DNA from: Planctomycetaceae bacterium
Lineage (GTDB): Bacteria > Planctomycetota > Planctomycetia > Pirellulales > Thermoguttaceae
Length of the DNA stretch: 64,000 nucleotides
Direction of reading: 5' to 3'
NCBI GenBank assembly: GCA_012719125.1
Contig: JAAYAY010000068.1
Span: 58,335-122,334 of the forward strand
Part shown: piece by piece, positions 59,817 to 64,000 of the stretch
How positions within the stretch are numbered: the first letter of the stretch is position 1
Layout of the letters: every line of letters starts with the position of its first letter
Program-made: the position numbers and the translations under genes
Notes under the pieces: model-generated
The model's database searches: none
Seen by the model: the letters and a program-made list of their open reading frames with translations, nothing else
What the model was told of the DNA's origin: nothing

Positions 59817-62807
59817 TCAGTTTCGGTCACTCTTCCACCCTACAACGGCAATCGGTTGCTTCGCTTCCTGTTGGATGACGACAATCTCCGACGTAACCAG
59901 GACGAACGTTCTTCGCGACGTTGCTGAGGCCTCGGCCGGCTCGCTGATTTCCAGGGCAAGGGCCTCGCCGCGCTTCAGTTCTTTCCGCTCGTTGTGCAGT
60001 GTGGACGGAGCGATATCCGCCTGGAGATACACGTTCTGGTTCTCACCCGGCACGCATGGGTGCAAGACCAGCCGCCTTGGGACGCCGGCGGTGCCGACCA
60101 GGATCGCGATCGGTATTTCGATCTGCTGCCCGTTGAACAGCCTTGCCGTTGGTCCTTCGGTGAGGCGAGTCGAATCGTTCGATCGCAGATCCGCCAGAAG
60201 CTCCGCGAACGCGGCGGAATCCAGCACGGCGGATTCCCCCTGTGAGGGCGCACCTTTCCAGTGCTTGCGGCAGAATTCGTCCGCGGCTTCAACGGTTTGC
60301 GTGCGAAGAACAACCTGCAATCTCTGCGTGCGGCGAAACTGTGCCAACAGATCGGCGATTTCCTCGTGAACGTCTTTCGTCTGCCTGATGACCAGAATCA
60401 GATTGGCCTCAAAGGGAGCGATGCGCCCTTGCCCGCCTGCCTGTTCCCAGGAAGCCGGTGCGATGGCAGCCGTGATAAGCTCGATGAGTGGGCCAAAGTG
60501 TGGTGCCGTCCGGGAGAGATCGGGAACCGGCTGCGTGTATCCTTTCGGGCGAGGTGCCGGCGCCGCTTTCCCCCTTTCCGGTGCCGGTTCGTCAATTGTT
60601 GCGGGCGACTCTGAAAGGCCAACGGGGTCAGGCCTCGGCAGAACCAGATCCGCCACGTTGTAGGTCACGACGTATACGTCTCGCTGTTCGCGGACGTCTT
60701 CTGACGGATCAGATTTCTCCCCGATTGATTCTGACCCGCGGCTAGCCGGAGGCGAATCTGCGTCAGGTTTTGCCACCTTGACCAGAACCAACGTCTCCTC
60801 CGAGCCTTTGCCCTTCTTGCCGGGAGCTTGCGTTCGGATGGCGATGGTCTCTCCCAGCGGCCCCAGCACCGTGGAACTGGCTTTCTGAGAAACGACGCGA
60901 ATCCCTGAGGCACGCCAGGACTCCTCACCCTCCGAGTGTTGTACCCGTTGCGGGAGTTCTTCCGAAATAGTCACGTCACTGTGCAGAAGGACTCTGTTCT
61001 GCGTTCGCAGACGCGGCTGGAACTGCATCTCCAGTCCAACCGGAACGAATCGGACGGCTGCCGCCTCCGAGGCGCGCCCCGGACTGGTGGGCACCTCCTT
61101 CCCGACGAAGATCGAACCAGACTGGCCGTTTGTCACCCGGAGTCGCGGACTCGCCAGGACTTTCAGGGCGGGGATGGCCTTTGACCGGTGAATGAGTTGT
61201 TCCAGATCGGCATGGACAACGAGCGACTCGCAACTGATGACCAGCCCCACTTCAGCCTCTCGCTCTTCTTGCTCTTGGAGCAATGACGCCGCCCCCTCAT
61301 CCTTCGTTTCCAGCAACGTTTGGATATGGGTTGCGGGCCCTTGGAGCAACAGCACCTCGATCTCCAGCGAGCACAGACCGTACTCTCGGATTGCCTCCAA
61401 CTCGGCAACGATGGTCTCGTGTTCCGATCTGGTCGCGAACACGACGAGTCTGTCATCCTGCCATGCGACGTGGGACTCACCGTCATGCTTGCACTTGCCG
61501 TCGGCGTCAAAACCACAGAGTTCCAGCAAACTCGCCTTCGCCGCGTCGGTGCCGTGTGTTGTCTTTGCGATTTCGGACAAGGTGTTTTCCACGTCGTAGA
61601 CCATGGCCAGCCGAATCGTCGCTTCCGTCTCCGTCGCCGCTGCCGAAGCCGAAGGCAACACAGCAGTTGTCGGCGATTCCTCCACGCTTTCCAACTCGGT
61701 CCATCCCGGCGCGCCGGCTCTGTCGCCCTTTGCCTTTTCCCCCGACACCACGAACGCCCCGCCCGGCAACACGACCGCCGCGGTTGCGACCATCACCGCC
61801 CAGCACCACCACGGACTCCGACGGCGACATCCTTGTCCCAGTCTCATGATCCTCTCCAATCGTTTTGAGGTTGCATCGATTCGCCCCGCACCGGGAAAAA
61901 CCGCCGCGGGCGCCCACTCCATCTTGTATTGCAGCACGCCCAGCAGGCTCCGGGCGTAGTCTCTCGGTTTGCACGCCAACTCGGCCAGAACCGCCTCGTC
62001 GCAGCAGCGTTCCGCCTCACGCATCGATTGGCGCACGGCCCAGCGAACCAGCGGATGGAACCACCACAAGGCCAGCACGACCGTCTGCAACAGCCCGGCC
62101 CACAGGTCGCCCCGGCGGATGTGGATCAACTCGTGGGCCAACAGCGGCTCAATCTCGCTCGCCGTCTTGTCCACCAGCATCCCCTCCGGCATGAGCAGCG
62201 TGGGCCGCAGCACGCCGGTCACGGCCGGGCCGAGGCGGCCTTGGGTGACGAGCACACGGACACGCCTTCGCAGCCCAAAGCGTCGGGCCAGGCCGGACAC
62301 CCGTTCCGCCAATTCGAGGTCTGGTTCGCACGGAACTCGTCTTGCCTTCCGAACGCAGGCTCGCCAACGCCAGACCGACAGCCCCAGCGAAATGCTTGCT
62401 CCGACGGCCCAGACAAGCAGGCCGCCAGCGGCCCAGTCGGGCCAGGTGAAACGGGGTCGGGGTGCCTCCACGATTGGTGCCGGCGCGGCCGTAGGCGTTG
62501 GCACAGATTCGACCGGATACAGCGGGATGATCAGGTCCTCACGCGGTGTGGCCAACCGCACAGGTTCTGGCATCACGGTCGGCTCAGCGATCGCCGCATG
62601 CTTGGCCGGCAGCAGCCAGCAGAACACGCCGCTGGGACTGCTCCAGACGGGCGGCGTGACGCACTTGACCAGCACCACCAACCACAAGGCGTAGGCCAGG
62701 TGGGGCCGGTTGCTCGCGACGAGGCGAACGAAGATCGCCACGGCGGCGACCAGCAACGTGACTTGCCAGAGTTGCGCCCAGGCCAGGGCGAGGAGGTTAC
62801 TTTCCAT
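59817..62807 (-). CDS. M56 (BlaR1/MecR1-like) peptidase fused to a secretin-like domain
   Basis: A 996-residue sensor protease. N-terminal membrane helices (LWQVTLLVAAVAIFVRLVA, AYALWLVVLVKCV, AAGGLLVWAVGASISLGLSV) surround the zinc protease site HELIHIRRGD (~222-231) with a downstream REAERCCDEAVLAE. A further helix (SPWWCWAVMVATAAVVLPGGAF, ~335) is followed by ~650 residues outside the membrane. These contain a segment like bacterial secretin repeats (RLRVTNGQSGSIFVGKEVP, VGLEMQFQPRLR) at ~540-680. The start at 62807 is favoured by GAGGAGG six bases upstream, overlapping the BlaI stop. It likely senses an envelope signal and triggers BlaI cleavage. Confidence 0.88.
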   Translation of the reverse strand: MESNLLALAWAQLWQVTLLVAAVAIFVRLVASNRPHLAYALWLVVLVKCVTPPVWSSPSGVFCWLLPAKHAAIAEPTVMPEPVRLATPREDLIIPLYPVESVPTPTAAPAPIVEAPRPRFTWPDWAAGGLLVWAVGASISLGLSVWRWRACVRKARRVPCEPDLELAERVSGLARRFGLRRRVRVLVTQGRLGPAVTGVLRPTLLMPEGMLVDKTASEIEPLLAHELIHIRRGDLWAGLLQTVVLALWWFHPLVRWAVRQSMREAERCCDEAVLAELACKPRDYARSLLGVLQYKMEWAPAAVFPGAGRIDATSKRLERIMRLGQGCRRRSPWWCWAVMVATAAVVLPGGAFVVSGEKAKGDRAGAPGWTELESVEESPTTAVLPSASAAATETEATIRLAMVYDVENTLSEIAKTTHGTDAAKASLLELCGFDADGKCKHDGESHVAWQDDRLVVFATRSEHETIVAELEAIREYGLCSLEIEVLLLQGPATHIQTLLETKDEGAASLLQEQEEREAEVGLVISCESLVVHADLEQLIHRSKAIPALKVLASPRLRVTNGQSGSIFVGKEVPTSPGRASEAAAVRFVPVGLEMQFQPRLRTQNRVLLHSDVTISEELPQRVQHSEGEESWRASGIRVVSQKASSTVLGPLGETIAIRTQAPGKKGKGSEETLVLVKVAKPDADSPPASRGSESIGEKSDPSEDVREQRDVYVVTYNVADLVLPRPDPVGLSESPATIDEPAPERGKAAPAPRPKGYTQPVPDLSRTAPHFGPLIELITAAIAPASWEQAGGQGRIAPFEANLILVIRQTKDVHEEIADLLAQFRRTQRLQVVLRTQTVEAADEFCRKHWKGAPSQGESAVLDSAAFAELLADLRSNDSTRLTEGPTARLFNGQQIEIPIAILVGTAGVPRRLVLHPCVPGENQNVYLQADIAPSTLHNERKELKRGEALALEISEPAEASATSRRTFVLVTSEIVVIQQEAKQPIAVVGWKSDRN

Positions 62808-63186
62808 GGCCATCCTCCTCGAGCCGATCGAGCAGGGCTCGCAGTTGGGCCAGGTCCTCGCCGCTGACGCCGCGGTCTTCGATCAAGTGCTGCATCAGCG
62901 GGAGGGTTTCGCCGCCAAACAGACGTTCGACAAGATCGTCCACGGTCTCGCGAATGACGGTAGCCGGTTTGACCGAGGGAGTGTAGACGCGGGTGCGCCC
63001 GTCGAGCCATGTCCGGGCGTAGCCCTTCGACTCAAGCCGCCGCATATAGGTCTGGACCGTCGCGAAGTCGATCTTCCGGCTTGCCGAGAGCGTCTCGTGA
63101 ACCTGGCGGACCGTGGCCTCGCCCAGTTCCCAGAGCACGCGGGCCACTTCCAGCTCGGCCTTCGAGAGCGCAGGTCTCTCACCCAT
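62797..63186 (-). CDS. BlaI/MecI/CopY family repressor
   Basis: A 129-residue winged-helix repressor: LSKAELEVARVLWELGEATVRQVHETL, then KIDFATVQTYMRRLESKGYART and YTPSVKPATVIRETVDDLVERLFGG. AGGAGGTGA before the ATG is a near-perfect ribosome site. It is translationally coupled to the M56 sensor and probably represses its own promoter through the TACA-N2-TGTA dyads upstream. Confidence 0.95.
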   Translation of the reverse strand: MGERPALSKAELEVARVLWELGEATVRQVHETLSASRKIDFATVQTYMRRLESKGYARTWLDGRTRVYTPSVKPATVIRETVDDLVERLFGGETLPLMQHLIEDRGVSGEDLAQLRALLDRLEEDGHGK

Positions 63187-63220
63187 CCGTCACCTCCTTC
63201 CTCCGTGCGGGGGTTGTCGC

Positions 63221-63268
63221 GTACAAGTATACGTGAGCGTATTATGCGTACATTTGTACTGGAGTCAA
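63221..63268 (-). promoter_or_regulatory. blaI promoter with two operator-like dyads
   Basis: On the minus strand TTGACT (63263-63268), a 16-base spacer and CATAAT (63241-63246). The spacer holds GTACAAATGTAC (63248-63259), a TACA-N2-TGTA dyad as expected for BlaI/MecI operators. A second, less perfect dyad GTATACTTGTAC lies at 63221-63232, just past the start site, centred 27 bases away. Confidence 0.7.
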
Positions 63269-63288
63269 GAGGAGTTTCGGTGGCCTTC

Positions 63289-63536
63289 AAAGTAGCAGGC
63301 ACGCTCCGTCGTGCCGTCCGCCAGGGTTTCGGAAGACGTGGCTTGCCAGCTCGACTTGACGCTTCCAGAACGGCCCAGGCCGGCTCTGTTGCCGAATCTA
63401 CCTCCACATACCCTGCGTCCTTGCCGGAAAAGACACTCGCCGGCACAATGACACCAGCAAGCGTTAAGTGACATGAAGGGAGTAGTCATTTTCCGAAACC
63501 CTGGCGGACGGCACGGCGGAGCGTGCCTGCTACTTT
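63289..63536. repeat. 46-bp inverted repeat of REP type
   Basis: Arms 63289-63334 and 63491-63536 match at 45 of 46 positions. Each contains one REP unit (GTAGCA-GGCACG-CTCCG-CGTGCC) plus flanking GGGTTTCGG. The 156 bases between contain no gene. The right arm is also the first unit of the tandem array. Confidence 0.9.
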
Positions 63537-63671
63537 GGCGGACGGCACGGCGGAGCGTGCCTGCTACTTTGGCGAACGGCACGGCGGAGCGTGCCTGCTA
63601 CCTTGGCGGACGGCACGGCGGAGCGTGGCTGCTACTTTGGCGGACGGCACGGCGGAGCGTGCCTGCTACTT
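63502..63671. repeat. Five tandem 34-bp REP units
   Basis: Units start at 63502, 63536, 63570, 63604 and 63638, nearly identical. Read on the minus strand each has a GTAG tetranucleotide followed by a hairpin GGCACG/CGTGCC, the defining layout of REP sequences. The array ends 11 bases before the start of a RAYT gene. Confidence 0.92.
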
Positions 63672-63682
63672 TGGGGTGGCCG

Positions 63683-64000
63683 ATGATCTTCGAGCTGTTC
63701 GACCCGAAGGCGGAATATGTCGCGGGGGAAGGCTGCAACCTGCCGCATTGGTACCAACCGGGGGTGACGTACTTTGTTACCTTTCGCACCGAGGATTCAA
63801 TCCCAACCCATTTGGCCAGCCAGTGGCGTCGTCGCCGCGATACATGGTTGCGGAAGCACGGAATTGCCTGCCATGAGCCGTATCGGAAGACCGAGTTGAG
63901 CCGGTTGTCTCGTGCCCACCTGCAAGAATTCCACGAGACATTCTCCCGAGACTTTCTCGAGTACTTGGATCGTGGCTATGGGGCGTGTGTTCTGAAAAAC
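63683..64000 (+). mobile_element. REP-associated tyrosine transposase, N-terminal part (cut by window end)
   Basis: The frame from ATG 63683 is open to base 64000 (106 codons). It begins MIFELFDPKAEYVAGEGCNL and continues HWYQPGVTYFVTFRTEDSIP, WRRRRDTWLRKHGI, and FHETFSRDFLEYLDRGYG. The GVTYFVTFRT strand and following helices match the N-terminal half of planctomycete RAYT-like transposases; the HUH and Tyr motifs lie outside the window. It is preceded by five REP units. It is distinct from the transposase at 50170. Confidence 0.88.

Noticed and set aside
63502..63671. Tandem array as a CRISPR
   Set aside because: Units are directly adjacent without unique spacers and no cas genes are near; REP array fits better.

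Overview
The window is a GC-rich bacterial chromosome segment that looks planctomycetal, probably order Pirellulales. That placement is inferred from gene content. The indicators are Tat-exported Gfo/Idh/MocA-type oxidoreductases, a secreted sulfatase, an ECF sigma factor paired with a TPR-bearing serine/threonine kinase, a giant DUF4175 protein followed by a prenyltransferase-like toroid protein, a MoxR/DUF58/DUF4350/DUF4129/SpoIIM/RDD envelope operon, and many short palindromic repeats. No rRNA, tRNA, CRISPR array or prophage was recognised.

Layout. 1-10 kb: end of a family 2 glycosyltransferase, a toroid-fold protein, ispG, a lipoprotein, an 82-residue conserved protein, a Xer recombinase, a Tat oxidoreductase and a TIGR03545/TIGR03546 membrane pair. 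10-21 kb: a zinc-ribbon membrane protein, then a leftward operon RDD - SpoIIM - membrane protein - DUF4129 - DUF4350 - MoxR - DUF58 - membrane protein, with 4-base stop/start overlaps at several junctions. 21-31 kb: SDR enzyme, secreted esterase, ECF sigma/kinase pair, a VapBC-type module and a copper-type P-ATPase. 31-42 kb: DUF4175 giant with a coupled prenyltransferase-like gene, sulfatase, a GT39-like membrane glycosyltransferase and small exported or zinc-ribbon proteins. 42-46.7 kb: a gene-poor, repeat-rich stretch holding a two-gene DUF7689 cassette. 46.7-53.4 kb: the imuA-imuB-dnaE2 translesion mutagenesis operon, interrupted by an IS200-like REP-associated tyrosine transposase (RAYT). 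53.6-64 kb: argS, a second AbrB/PIN toxin-antitoxin pair, rsfS, a Bcp peroxiredoxin, a Tat-exported protein, a RelB/RelE-like pair, a BlaI/M56 regulator pair whose sensor carries a secretin-like domain, and a second RAYT cut by the window end.

The most striking theme is the density of small palindromic elements. At least a dozen families are visible. Two are physically tied to RAYT genes: inverted triple stem-loop units around 50.1-50.8 kb, and five tandem 34-bp GTAG-hairpin REPs at 63.5 kb. Several elements lie in frame inside or at the 5' ends of essential or repair genes (imuB, dnaE2, the DUF4350 gene, the prenyltransferase-like gene, possibly argS), so they contribute peptide to the products, much like Rickettsia palindromic elements. 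A second theme is regulatory: the imuA promoter and the blaI promoter are both strong sigma70-like promoters with a TACA-N2-TGTA dyad in the spacer, which suggests one class of repressor (BlaI-like or LexA) may act on both.
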